Source: Desulfobacteraceae bacterium (GTDB lineage: Bacteria > Desulfobacterota > Desulfobacteria > Desulfobacterales > Desulfosalsimonadaceae). From it: a stretch of DNA of 64,000 nucleotides. Below, one piece after another: positions 50,654 to 59,671 of the stretch; positions within the stretch are counted from its first letter, which is position 1, and each line of letters opens with the position of its first letter. The stretch covers positions 1 through 64,000 of the forward strand of contig QZKW01000022.1 of NCBI GenBank assembly GCA_003599885.1, in the 5' to 3' direction. The position numbers and the translations under genes are program-made. The notes under the pieces were generated by a model. The model worked only from the letters and a program-made list of their open reading frames with translations, ran no database searches and was not told where the DNA came from.

Positions 50654-52822
50654 TTAATAGTCGTACCCAATGGTCAGCCAGACATTTCTTCCCTCAACCG
50701 GCTGCTGGGTGGGATAATACTCGCCAGTGGCGGTACGGATGCCCGGATCAAACACATCATCATCCAGTATATTCCGGATCAAAAACTGACAATACAGACC
50801 TTTGACAAACGCATTTTCCCAGCGGACATTGGCGTGGAAAATAATCTTATCATCTATTTTTGTCACCGGATTGGATTGAATGGTTTTAATGTCATACAAA
50901 TAATTGGACCTGAGGTGGAGCGACAGGTTTTTCAAAATAAAGTAAGTAACTCCGGTGTTAATCTTGTGCCGCGGAATATTCGGAATGGATTCTCCGTCAT
51001 GGGCCACCGGCGGCGATGAGAGTGTTTCCGGAAGATCCGTATACTCTCCTTTTGAGCAGGTATAGTTCAGGTAGAGCGTCAAACGGTCGGTCAGTTGATA
51101 GTCGGAACTGAGTTCCGCGCCGATAATATGGGCTTTCCCGATATTCTGGTTCTGGTTCCAGAAATCCGATTCCGGGTTGGGGTTGGGGTCGGTAGTTTCC
51201 ACTTCAAGGATCAGATCTTCAATGACGTTATAATATCCCTGGAGGCCGACATTCCCTATGGAAGAAAAGGCATACCTCGCGCCGGCTTCCGCAGACCACA
51301 TTTTTTCAGGATCAAGATTCTGGTTCTCTTTTCTCTGCCGGGTTTCATTTAACTGCTCCCAGGCCGTGGGCCCGCGAAAAGCGTTGCTGAATAAGGTGTT
51401 GAACGTATATTTTCCAGGGTTGGCAATGCCGCTGATCCGGTAGGTATGGGAATCGCCGTATGAGGTGTTGTGGTCAAACCGGTATCCGCCGATGGCTGAA
51501 AAGATGTCCGTCATCCGGTAGATGCTTTGAAGATACCCGGCATAGTTTTTATAATTGTATGTTTCATAAGCGCCGTAACCCTCGGGAACTTCCGTATAGA
51601 TGGATTCCAATCCAAGAGTGACGCCGATCCTTTTCGACGGCGTCCACTGAAGGCGCTCTTCAATTTCAAACGATTCATCCGGCCGGGCGTAATCGGAAAC
51701 GGTGGTCACGTCTTCCGGATGAGTGTATGCCTCCGGCCCCGGCATGTTCGGATAGGATTCATGGCTGGAGCTTAATAATTCAGAATGATGAATGATGGAT
51801 TCACTGTCAAGGGACAGTTTTGAATTGATTTCCCAAAGATACCCAAGGCTGACCGTTGTGCTCTGCAAATCCCAGGCCGACCCGGTGAACCCGTTTCCAT
51901 CGGTATCGATTTGATAGGTTCCGTTGGCGGAAGTGCCGTCGCCCTGAAGGTAGCGCCAGTTGATGAATTCCGCCCGCAGGTTGTCAAAACTGAACTTTGC
52001 GGTGACATTGTAAGTGTCTTCATCCGAATTATTATAGGTGTCCGACCACCAGTATCCCCGGCCATCGGTGTCCAGGTGCTGGATGCCGCTGAAATCCGGG
52101 CCGTCACTGTTATAATAATACCCGCCGATGCTGTATGCGAATGGCTTTTCGCCGGAGGCGCCGGACGAACTGTCATTTAAGGAAAAAGCGGCGCCGCCCC
52201 CGTAATGGTCCGTATCCGTCCAGTTCCCGGCAAAGGCTTGAACCGACTTGCCGGGCGCTGTTTTCCCGTCCTTGGTGATAATATTGATGACTCCGTTAAA
52301 GGCGTTGGCGCCATACAGAGAAGAGACCGGCCCGGCGACGATTTCGATCTGTTCGACATTGTGGAGGGGATACCTGATGGTTCCACCGAGAATCGCATTT
52401 TCCGAAATGTTGTTGTCCGGAATGCCGTCGATGTATACCAGGCTTCGCTGATTGTTGCCGATCAGACCCCGCTGGTGGATTAATTCCGGAAATAATCCAT
52501 AAGTACTCTGAAAGTCAAACCCGGGAACATCATGCAACGCGTCACTCAATGTGCGGTAACCGCGTTCCCGGATCTCTTTTTCAGTAATAACATATACAGC
52601 GCCGGGCGTATCTTTCAGCTTCACGCTGGTCCGGGTGGCGGTGACCACTTCCAGGTCCATTAATTCGGAAATGTTCATGTCGTAGATATCGTCCGGGGCG
52701 GCCATTTCCGGGAACACCGGGGAAGGACTGCACACAACCATCAACAGAAATGTTCCCGCCAGGAAGCTCTTGGCTAAGCGACTGAGCAGTGATTGGTTCA
52801 ATGGTGGATGCATTGATTCCAT
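50654..52822 (-). CDS. TonB-dependent outer membrane receptor
   Basis: 722 residues with a signal region and a plug domain: LMDLEVVTATRTSVKLKDTP, GAVYVITEKEIRERGYRTLS, DALHDVPGFDFQ and the box GPVSSLYGANAFNGVINIIT. The rest is a beta-barrel ending NVWLTIGYDY, with an aromatic last residue as expected for BAM. The ligand cannot be read from sequence; family members import iron chelates, cobalamin or sugars. It is the first gene of the signalling operon and is divergent from the glutamate synthase genes. Confidence 0.94.
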   Translation of the reverse strand: MESMHPPLNQSLLSRLAKSFLAGTFLLMVVCSPSPVFPEMAAPDDIYDMNISELMDLEVVTATRTSVKLKDTPGAVYVITEKEIRERGYRTLSDALHDVPGFDFQSTYGLFPELIHQRGLIGNNQRSLVYIDGIPDNNISENAILGGTIRYPLHNVEQIEIVAGPVSSLYGANAFNGVINIITKDGKTAPGKSVQAFAGNWTDTDHYGGGAAFSLNDSSSGASGEKPFAYSIGGYYYNSDGPDFSGIQHLDTDGRGYWWSDTYNNSDEDTYNVTAKFSFDNLRAEFINWRYLQGDGTSANGTYQIDTDGNGFTGSAWDLQSTTVSLGYLWEINSKLSLDSESIIHHSELLSSSHESYPNMPGPEAYTHPEDVTTVSDYARPDESFEIEERLQWTPSKRIGVTLGLESIYTEVPEGYGAYETYNYKNYAGYLQSIYRMTDIFSAIGGYRFDHNTSYGDSHTYRISGIANPGKYTFNTLFSNAFRGPTAWEQLNETRQRKENQNLDPEKMWSAEAGARYAFSSIGNVGLQGYYNVIEDLILEVETTDPNPNPESDFWNQNQNIGKAHIIGAELSSDYQLTDRLTLYLNYTCSKGEYTDLPETLSSPPVAHDGESIPNIPRHKINTGVTYFILKNLSLHLRSNYLYDIKTIQSNPVTKIDDKIIFHANVRWENAFVKGLYCQFLIRNILDDDVFDPGIRTATGEYYPTQQPVEGRNVWLTIGYDY

Positions 52823-53110
52823 CCGCAGTGCTGATAAGGTTGGCGTGAAACCGGTTTACATTCATTTTGAACAAAGGAACGATATGAAGATTTTCGGATT
52901 TCCTTTAGCATAAGTTAATAAAGATACGTGGATATTTCAAGAAAGATATTCCGATGGCTGTCACTATCGGAACCATAACGGCATACCGGGTTTACAATTT
53001 TGTCGCATTCCGGCGGCCAAAAATTACATTTTTGTAACCCCTGGCGGATTTTCCGGTGGGGGCTTTTGTGTAAATAATTAAATTTCGACAAGTTAAAATT
53101 TATATGCTAA

Positions 53111-53126
53111 TGGCACTAATTTTGCT
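53111..53126 (+). promoter_or_regulatory. Sigma-54 (RpoN) promoter of the glutamate synthase operon
   Basis: TGGCACTAATTTTGCT has the -24 GG and -12 GC exactly 10 bases apart and a near-consensus TGGCAC-N5-TTGC. It lies about 70 bases before the amidotransferase gene. RpoN control of nitrogen assimilation fits the product. The rest of the 52823-53196 gap holds the leader of both divergent genes; no enhancer site was identified with confidence. Confidence 0.75.
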
Positions 53127-53196
53127 ATTTATATACAGTCCTGAGAAACAAGGAGTGTGATTCATCTTGACACCTATCAGTAAGGATTAAATTACC

Positions 53197-54327
53197 ATGT
53201 GCCGTTTATTTGCAATAACCAGCGAAACGCCGGTGTCCCCGATTCTGGCGCTGGGTGCCCTGGATGTCATGCGCGAAGGCCATGACGGATCGGGGGTGGG
53301 CCTGTTCCTGAGGGACCTGGGCGGACCCTTTGATGACATGAAAGACGCGCCGATTCTTTCGGGAATTTTTACCAAGGACGGCATCAAGCGCCTAGACAGC
53401 TATATGATGAATCTCGGGTTCATGACCAAATATAAGATTTCGTTTAAACTGCCGAAAACAACTCCGGAAGGTGTGCCCCGGCGGGATGTGTACCTCATCC
53501 GGGCCTATGAATATCCGGAAGAATGGGAGGGGCGGAGTTTTGAGGAATTGGGTCGTGAACTGATGTCCATCCGGCTCCAGCTCAGGGAAATGGGCCAGGC
53601 CCAGCAGGACATGATTGTGTTTTCATTCTGGCCGGATGTGATCATGGTCAAGGAAATCGGCGACCCGCTGACCGTGGGCAAATACCTGAATCTCGACCGG
53701 GAAGATCTGACCGCCCGGGTGATTATGGCCCAGGGCCGCCAGAATACCAACTACGCCATCAATCTGTATGCGTGCCATCCATTTTTTCTTCAGGGCCTGT
53801 CCACCATGACCAACGGGGAAAACACGGCCTTTGTGCCCATCAAGGAATTTCTCATGTCCAGGGGGTTTCCCGGCTACATGGGATTTCAGTCGGACTCGGA
53901 AGTGTTCACGCATATTTTGCATTATACCCTGGCGAGCCTCGGGTTCGGCATCGAAGCCTACAAGCATATTATCACGCCGCTTCAGGGGGCCGACCTGGAA
54001 GATCATCCGAATGCGCCCCTGCTCAAGCAGCTTAAGCAAAGCTGCCGACGGATGATCATTGACGGCCCCAATTGCGTTATCGGGAGCCTGCCGGACCACT
54101 CCCTGTTCATGGTCCAGGACCGCAAGAAACTGCGGCCCGGCGTGGTCGGGGGCCGGCCGGGACAGTACGCCTTTTCTTCGGAAATCTGCGGTCTGGACGC
54201 GGTGATTCCGGACCGGGACAAGCGCAATGATTTTCAACCCATGCATCTGGATACGGCCATTGTGGGGCCGGATCGACAGGAGATACGGATATGCCGTCAA
54301 ACAGACCCATTACCCCGTCAACATTAA
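53197..54327 (+). CDS. Glutamate synthase, class II glutamine amidotransferase subunit
   Basis: 376 residues. The mature catalytic Cys is Cys2 (MCRLFAITSETPVSPILALG), followed by MREGHDGSGVGLFLRDLGGP. It releases ammonia from glutamine. In most bacteria this domain is the N-terminus of GltB; here it is a separate protein, as in archaea and several anaerobes. It overlaps the FMN subunit gene by 37 bases. Confidence 0.92.
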   Translation: MCRLFAITSETPVSPILALGALDVMREGHDGSGVGLFLRDLGGPFDDMKDAPILSGIFTKDGIKRLDSYMMNLGFMTKYKISFKLPKTTPEGVPRRDVYLIRAYEYPEEWEGRSFEELGRELMSIRLQLREMGQAQQDMIVFSFWPDVIMVKEIGDPLTVGKYLNLDREDLTARVIMAQGRQNTNYAINLYACHPFFLQGLSTMTNGENTAFVPIKEFLMSRGFPGYMGFQSDSEVFTHILHYTLASLGFGIEAYKHIITPLQGADLEDHPNAPLLKQLKQSCRRMIIDGPNCVIGSLPDHSLFMVQDRKKLRPGVVGGRPGQYAFSSEICGLDAVIPDRDKRNDFQPMHLDTAIVGPDRQEIRICRQTDPLPRQH

Positions 54328-55925
54328 GCATCAAGGATCTGCCCTGGCAGATTCACTGGAATAAGGACAAGTGTACGCTGTGCGGAAGCTGCACGGCCGT
54401 GTGCCCGGTCAATGCCATCGAACTGGGCGTTTTTCGGAAACGAACCGTGGAAACCGCTCTGGGAATAGAAGGCTCCGCATCGAGCGTTTTTAAGGTCTAT
54501 CACGGCATCCGCCAGCGGACGGACGCAGCCTATGCCTGTGTGGGATGCGCCATGTGCACCCAGGTCTGCCCCAATGACGCCATCATGCCTTACCGGTCCG
54601 ATGAAGCGCCCAAGCTGCCCTATCACATCAATCAGGGCGGTCAGCCCCGCCGCCGGGGCGGCAGGAGGAATGTGCCGGGCGGAATCCTCGACCAGATTAA
54701 ATTCCTGCGGATTTCCATGCTCACGGACCCGGCCCTGGATGCGGGCCGCCATGAGTTTGAAGTGCGCACCCTGCTGGGAAGGGTCTTGCCGCCGGAAGAA
54801 AGCCTGAAACATTTTAATGAAAACGGATGGGTGCCGCCGGTGCGGGAGATCTACCCCCTCATTATCGGCAGCATGTCCTTCGGCGCGTTGTCCCCTCCCA
54901 TGTGGGAAGGGCTTCAGATGGGTGTGGCCTACCTCAACGAAGAACTGAAAATGCCGGTTCGCATGTGCACCGGAGAAGGCGGCTGCCCGCCGCGTCTGCT
55001 CCGGAGCCGGTTTCTTCAGTATGTAATCCTTCAGATCGCCAGCGGGTATTTCGGATGGGATGAAATCATTCACGCCATACCGGAAATGAAAGTGGACCCG
55101 TGCGCCATCGAAATCAAATACGGCCAGGGCGCAAAACCCGGAGACGGCGGCCTGCTCATGTGGAACAAGGTCAACCAGCTCATCGCCGCCATCCGCGGGG
55201 TGCCGGTCGGGGTCAGCCTGCCCAGCCCCCCGACCCATCAGACCCAGTATTCCATCGAAGAATCCGTTGCCAAAATGATTCAGTCCATGTCCATGGCCTG
55301 GGGATTTAGGGTGCCGGTGTATCCCAAAATCTCCGCTACATCCACGGCCCTGGCGGTTTTGAACAACCTGACCCGGAACGGTTTTGCCGCAGGGCTGGCC
55401 ATCGACGGCGAAGACGGGGGCACGGGTGCGGCCTATGATGTGTCCATGAACAGCATGGGCCATCCCATTGCCAGCAATATCCGGGATTGTTATCTCAATC
55501 TCGCGGCCCTGGGCAAGCAGAATGAAATCCCCCTGTTCGCCGGAGGCGGGGCCGGAAAAACCGGCAATCTGGCGGCCAATGCCGCGGCCCTGATCATGCT
55601 GGGCGCCAGCGGGGTTCAGATCGGAAAATACATCATGCAGGCCGCCGCCGGTTGCTTGGGGTCCGAGACCGACCGCTGCAACATCTGCAACGTGGGCCTG
55701 TGCCCCAAGGGCATCACCTCTCAGGATCCCCGGCTTTACCGCCGTCTGAATCCGGAAGATGTGGCCCAGCGGGTGGTGGATGTGTATCTGAGTTTCGACA
55801 CCGAACTGAAAAAAATTATCGCGCCCCTCGGCCGTTCCACCTCCCTGCCCATCGGCATGTCCGATGCGCTGGGAATCAATGATTTTAATGCTGCGGAACG
55901 GCTGAAGATTCAATACGTTATTTAA
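54291..55925 (+). CDS. Glutamate synthase FMN-binding subunit with two ferredoxin clusters
   Basis: 544 residues. Two [4Fe-4S] motifs open the protein (CTLCGSCTAVCPVNAIEL and CVGCAMCTQVCPNDAIM), then the FMN/TIM-barrel glutamate synthase domain with IIGSMSFGALSPPMWEGLQM, YGQGAKPGDGGLLMWNKVNQ, DGEDGGTGAAYDVSMNSMGH and the cysteine-rich end CNICNVGLCPKGITSQDP. It condenses ammonia and 2-oxoglutarate to glutamate. AGGAG eight bases upstream supports the start inside the previous gene. Confidence 0.93.
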   Translation: MPSNRPITPSTLSIKDLPWQIHWNKDKCTLCGSCTAVCPVNAIELGVFRKRTVETALGIEGSASSVFKVYHGIRQRTDAAYACVGCAMCTQVCPNDAIMPYRSDEAPKLPYHINQGGQPRRRGGRRNVPGGILDQIKFLRISMLTDPALDAGRHEFEVRTLLGRVLPPEESLKHFNENGWVPPVREIYPLIIGSMSFGALSPPMWEGLQMGVAYLNEELKMPVRMCTGEGGCPPRLLRSRFLQYVILQIASGYFGWDEIIHAIPEMKVDPCAIEIKYGQGAKPGDGGLLMWNKVNQLIAAIRGVPVGVSLPSPPTHQTQYSIEESVAKMIQSMSMAWGFRVPVYPKISATSTALAVLNNLTRNGFAAGLAIDGEDGGTGAAYDVSMNSMGHPIASNIRDCYLNLAALGKQNEIPLFAGGGAGKTGNLAANAAALIMLGASGVQIGKYIMQAAAGCLGSETDRCNICNVGLCPKGITSQDPRLYRRLNPEDVAQRVVDVYLSFDTELKKIIAPLGRSTSLPIGMSDALGINDFNAAERLKIQYVI

Positions 55926-55961
55926 CTATTCGATTTAGTTAAAAATATGTCGGAGATAGCC

Positions 55962-58319
55962 ATGGAACGTGAATTCTATAAAATATCCGGAAGGGAAAAC
56001 GGCCAGCGCCTGTCTTCCCGGATTCTGGAAGAAAAAATCCAGCAGGCGGTGGCGGCCGGCCATCGGGCGCTCCTCATCGAAGCCTGCGGCCAGCACGGCA
56101 TCGGCGGCCGGTTGTGGAAAGCAGGGGCGGAACCTGTTTATGTAAAAATCGAAGGAAACACCGGTCAGCGCACCGGGTCTTTGGGATATCCCAACACACT
56201 GATTGAAATCATGGGGCCTGCGTCGGACGACGCGGGCTGGCTGAATGCCGGCGCCCACATCGTCGTACATGGCCATGCGGGCAATGGTCTGGCCAACGCC
56301 ATGGCCCAGGGAAAGATTTTTGTGGGCGGCAATACCGGTGCCCGGGCCATGACCATGACCAAGCGCAACCCGCGGTTCGCCCATCCGGAAGTATGGGTAT
56401 TGGGCTCGGTGGGCGATTATTTCGGCGAATTCATGGCCGGCGGCATTGCCGTGATCTGTGGTGTTGACGGACAGGATCCGGAAAATGTTCTGGGATACCG
56501 GCCTCTGGTGGGCATGGTCGGAGGCCAGGTCTTCTTTCGGGGACCCCACAAAGGCTACAGCACGTCGGACACACGGCTGTCAGTCATTTCCGATGACCAG
56601 TGGAACTGGTTTACGGAAAATCTCAAAAACTTTTTAGATCACATACACCGCCCCGAACTTCTGGAATCCCTTTCGGTGAGGTCGGACTGGAATCTTCTGG
56701 TCACCCGCACCATCCGGGAAAAGGCAGGGGTGCGCCAGCGTTCCATGTCCTCTTTCCGCAAGGATGTGTGGGACAAAGAACTGGGCAACGGCGGGCTGAT
56801 CGGCGACCTGACCCATCTTGACCGGCGGCCGATCCCCCTGGTCCCCACCGGCGACCTCCGGCGGTTTGTACCGGAGTGGGCCAACCAGAAATACCTGTCC
56901 CCCTGCGAGGCAAGCTGTCCCAGCGGCATTCCGGTGCAGGAGCGGTGGCGGCTGATCCGGGAAGGCCGGTTGGATGAAGCCGTGGACCTGGCCCTGGCGT
57001 ATACGCCCTTTCCGGCCACGGTGTGCGGGTATCTTTGCCCGAACCCCTGCATGCAGGCCTGCACCCGTCAGATCAATCTCATGAAGCCGATTGACACCAC
57101 CCAGCTCGGCAAAGCCAGCATTAACGCAAGTGTTCCCGACCTGCCGCCCATGAGCGGCAAGCGGATTGGGGTGATCGGCGGCGGGCCTGCGGGAATTTCC
57201 ATTGCCTGGCAGTTGCGGCAGCAGGGCCATGAAGCAGTGATCCATGACCGGGCCGGACTTCTGGGCGGCAAAATTTCAAGTGTTATTCCCGAAACCCGGA
57301 TTCCCAAAGACGTACTGACCGCAGAACTGGATCGGGTTCGGAAAGTCATTCCTCAAGTGAATTTAACGCAGAACCTTGACAGAAACGCGTTCGGGAACCT
57401 GAAAAACGCGTTTGACTTTCTGGTAATCGCCACCGGCGCCCAAAAGCCCCGGACCCTCCCGGTTCCGGGCAACGAACGATCCATCCCGGCGGCCGATTTT
57501 TTGGAAAAAGCAAAAACCGGCGCAATCAACCCGGGCAAACGCCTGGTAGTCATCGGCGCGGGAAATGTGGGTTGTGACGTGGCCACTGAAGCCCACCGGC
57601 TGGGGGCGAGGGAATTGACCCTGATTGATGTTCAGGAACCCGCCGCTTTCGGCAAGGAACGGAAAGAGGCGGAAGAAGCCGGAGCAGTCTTCCGGTGGCC
57701 GTGTTTCACCAAAGAAATCACGGCAGAGGGAGTGGTGCTGGATTCCGGTGAGCTGATACCCGCCGATACGGTGGTGGTCTCCATCGGGGACATGCCGGAC
57801 CTGGATTTTCTGCCGGAAAATATCGATAGAGAACATGGGTTTGTGGCGGTCAATGAATCATTTCAGACTTCCGATCCCACGGTGTTCGCCATCGGCGACA
57901 CGGTCCGGCCGGGGCTCCTGACAGACGCCATCGGTGCCGGCCGGAAGGCGGCCAGAGCCATTGCCGACATCATTGACGGCCATCGCCCGTTGACCCCCCA
58001 GGGCACATCGACAGGGAGCCGGTCAGGCCAACAAATGATCGACCGGAACCGGGTGTCCCTGGAATATTTTGATCCCCGGATAACGGAGTTTAAAGACACG
58101 AAATCGTGCGGATCCCAGTGCGCGTCTTGCGGCGCATGCCGGGATTGCGGCATCTGCGTGGCCATGTGCCCCCAGGCAGCCATCTCAAGGGAACAAAAAG
58201 AAGGCACCACATACGAATACCGGGTGGATGCGGACAAGTGCATCGGTTGCGGATTCTGCGCCGGGGCCTGCCCTTGCGGGGTCTGGGAAATGACGGCCAA
58301 TCGTCCCATGGAAGGGTAA
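55962..58319 (+). CDS. Fused glutamate synthase GXGXG domain and GltD-like NAD(P)H:ferredoxin-type reductase
   Basis: About 785 residues from the ATG at 55962 (GGAG six bases upstream; an ATG at 55947 is the alternative). Residues 1-250 are the GXGXG beta-helix of glutamate synthase (EACGQHGIGGRLWKAGAEPV, IVVHGHAGNGLANAMAQGKI). The rest is GltD-like: N-terminal cysteines CEASCPSGIPVQ and VCGYLCPNPCMQACTR, FAD motif RIGVIGGGPAGISIAWQLRQ, NADPH motif LVVIGAGNVGCDVATEAHRL, and a C-terminal pair of clusters CGACRDCGICVAMCPQAAIS and CIGCGFCAGACPCGVWEM. It delivers electrons to the FMN subunit encoded just upstream. Confidence 0.93.
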   Translation: MEREFYKISGRENGQRLSSRILEEKIQQAVAAGHRALLIEACGQHGIGGRLWKAGAEPVYVKIEGNTGQRTGSLGYPNTLIEIMGPASDDAGWLNAGAHIVVHGHAGNGLANAMAQGKIFVGGNTGARAMTMTKRNPRFAHPEVWVLGSVGDYFGEFMAGGIAVICGVDGQDPENVLGYRPLVGMVGGQVFFRGPHKGYSTSDTRLSVISDDQWNWFTENLKNFLDHIHRPELLESLSVRSDWNLLVTRTIREKAGVRQRSMSSFRKDVWDKELGNGGLIGDLTHLDRRPIPLVPTGDLRRFVPEWANQKYLSPCEASCPSGIPVQERWRLIREGRLDEAVDLALAYTPFPATVCGYLCPNPCMQACTRQINLMKPIDTTQLGKASINASVPDLPPMSGKRIGVIGGGPAGISIAWQLRQQGHEAVIHDRAGLLGGKISSVIPETRIPKDVLTAELDRVRKVIPQVNLTQNLDRNAFGNLKNAFDFLVIATGAQKPRTLPVPGNERSIPAADFLEKAKTGAINPGKRLVVIGAGNVGCDVATEAHRLGARELTLIDVQEPAAFGKERKEAEEAGAVFRWPCFTKEITAEGVVLDSGELIPADTVVVSIGDMPDLDFLPENIDREHGFVAVNESFQTSDPTVFAIGDTVRPGLLTDAIGAGRKAARAIADIIDGHRPLTPQGTSTGSRSGQQMIDRNRVSLEYFDPRITEFKDTKSCGSQCASCGACRDCGICVAMCPQAAISREQKEGTTYEYRVDADKCIGCGFCAGACPCGVWEMTANRPMEG

Positions 58320-58525
58320 TAGAATGATGAATGATGAGTGATAAAATGATGAAAACCGCAATCAACGGATTTGCCGGGGTCTCCTGTGCGGAATCTTTTC
58401 TGTTGATTTGAAGAGGGAATTTGTTACAAGGAATCTGTTTTTGTGCCTGTTTGCTAAATTCGGATTTGGTCCCTATTTCAGTGATATAAAATAAAAAAAT
58501 TTAATTTAAACGAATAGAAATAAAC

Positions 58526-59665
58526 ATGAAAGCATTACTGGCCCTTGAAGACGGAAGAACCTTCTCTTGCCGGAGTTTTACCGGTCACGGCGAAACCTTT
58601 GGAGAGGTGGTATTTAATACCAGCATGACGGGCTACCAGGAAGTCCTCACCGACCCCTCATACCGGGGGCAGATGGTGGTCATGACCTATCCCCTGGTGG
58701 GAAATTACGGCGTCAATCCGGAAGATGTGGAATCCGACCGGGTGCATGTGTCGGCGTTTATCATCCGGGAGTATCAGGATTTTCACAGCAATTTCAGATC
58801 AACGGGATCACTTGGGGATTACCTGACAGAGCAAGGCATTCTGGGTGTGGACTGCCTGGATACCCGGGCCCTGACCCGTCATCTGCGCACGGCCGGCGCC
58901 ATGCGGGCCATGATCTCCACCCGGGATCTGGACCCCGTGTCGCTTTCGGAGCGTGCCCGGCAGACCCCGAAAATGGAGGGCCAGGATCTGGCCAGCCGGG
59001 TGACCACCGATCAGGCATATTTCTGGAAAAATGAAGAGCGGATTTTTATTGCGCCGAATACGCCCCTGACCCCATCCCTCTGGCCGGACGGATCCGGCAG
59101 GCCGAAGGTCGCGGCGTTTGATTTTGGAGTAAAATATAATATTCTCAGATGCCTGGAACGGGCCGGATGTGATGTCCTGGTGGTGCCGGGGTCGACATCC
59201 GCGGACCAGATCCGGGCGCTTTCGCCGGACGGTGTTTTCTTGTCCAACGGTCCCGGCGATCCGGAGCCGGTGGATTACGCAGTGGAAACCATCCGGGCGC
59301 TCATCGGGTACAAGCCGATATTCGGCATCTGTCTGGGCATCCAGCTTCTGGGAATCGCGCTGGGGGGCCGGACATACAAGCTGAAATTCGGTCATCACGG
59401 CGCGAATCAGCCGGTCCAAAATTTGATGACCCGAAAGGTGGAGGTGACCTCCCAGAACCACGGCTTTGCGGTGGACTTAAACAGTCTGGACCCGGATCAG
59501 GTGGAAGTGACCCATATCAATTTAAACGACCGGACGGTGGAAGGGTTCCGGCATAAAAAATATCCGTTGTTCGCTGTTCAATATCACCCGGAAGCCGCAC
59601 CCGGACCCAATGACGCCAACTATCTGTTTACTCAGTTTGTGGAACAGATGAAAGAATATATGTAG
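58526..59665 (+). CDS. carA: Carbamoyl-phosphate synthase small subunit
   Basis: 379 residues. The C-terminal class I glutamine amidotransferase has the catalytic Cys in KPIFGICLGIQLLGIALGG and the His/Glu in FAVQYHPEAAPGPNDANYLF. The N-terminal half has the CarA-specific GETFGEVVFNTSMTGYQEVL. It supplies ammonia for carbamoyl phosphate, used for pyrimidines and arginine. carB follows after six bases. The gap 58320-58525 before it shows no gene. Confidence 0.97.
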   Translation: MKALLALEDGRTFSCRSFTGHGETFGEVVFNTSMTGYQEVLTDPSYRGQMVVMTYPLVGNYGVNPEDVESDRVHVSAFIIREYQDFHSNFRSTGSLGDYLTEQGILGVDCLDTRALTRHLRTAGAMRAMISTRDLDPVSLSERARQTPKMEGQDLASRVTTDQAYFWKNEERIFIAPNTPLTPSLWPDGSGRPKVAAFDFGVKYNILRCLERAGCDVLVVPGSTSADQIRALSPDGVFLSNGPGDPEPVDYAVETIRALIGYKPIFGICLGIQLLGIALGGRTYKLKFGHHGANQPVQNLMTRKVEVTSQNHGFAVDLNSLDPDQVEVTHINLNDRTVEGFRHKKYPLFAVQYHPEAAPGPNDANYLFTQFVEQMKEYM

Positions 59666-59671
59666 CCTCCC

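Noticed and set aside
54324-55913. A 529-codon minus-strand frame
   Set aside because: It is the antisense shadow of the FMN subunit of glutamate synthase, caused by high GC codon use.
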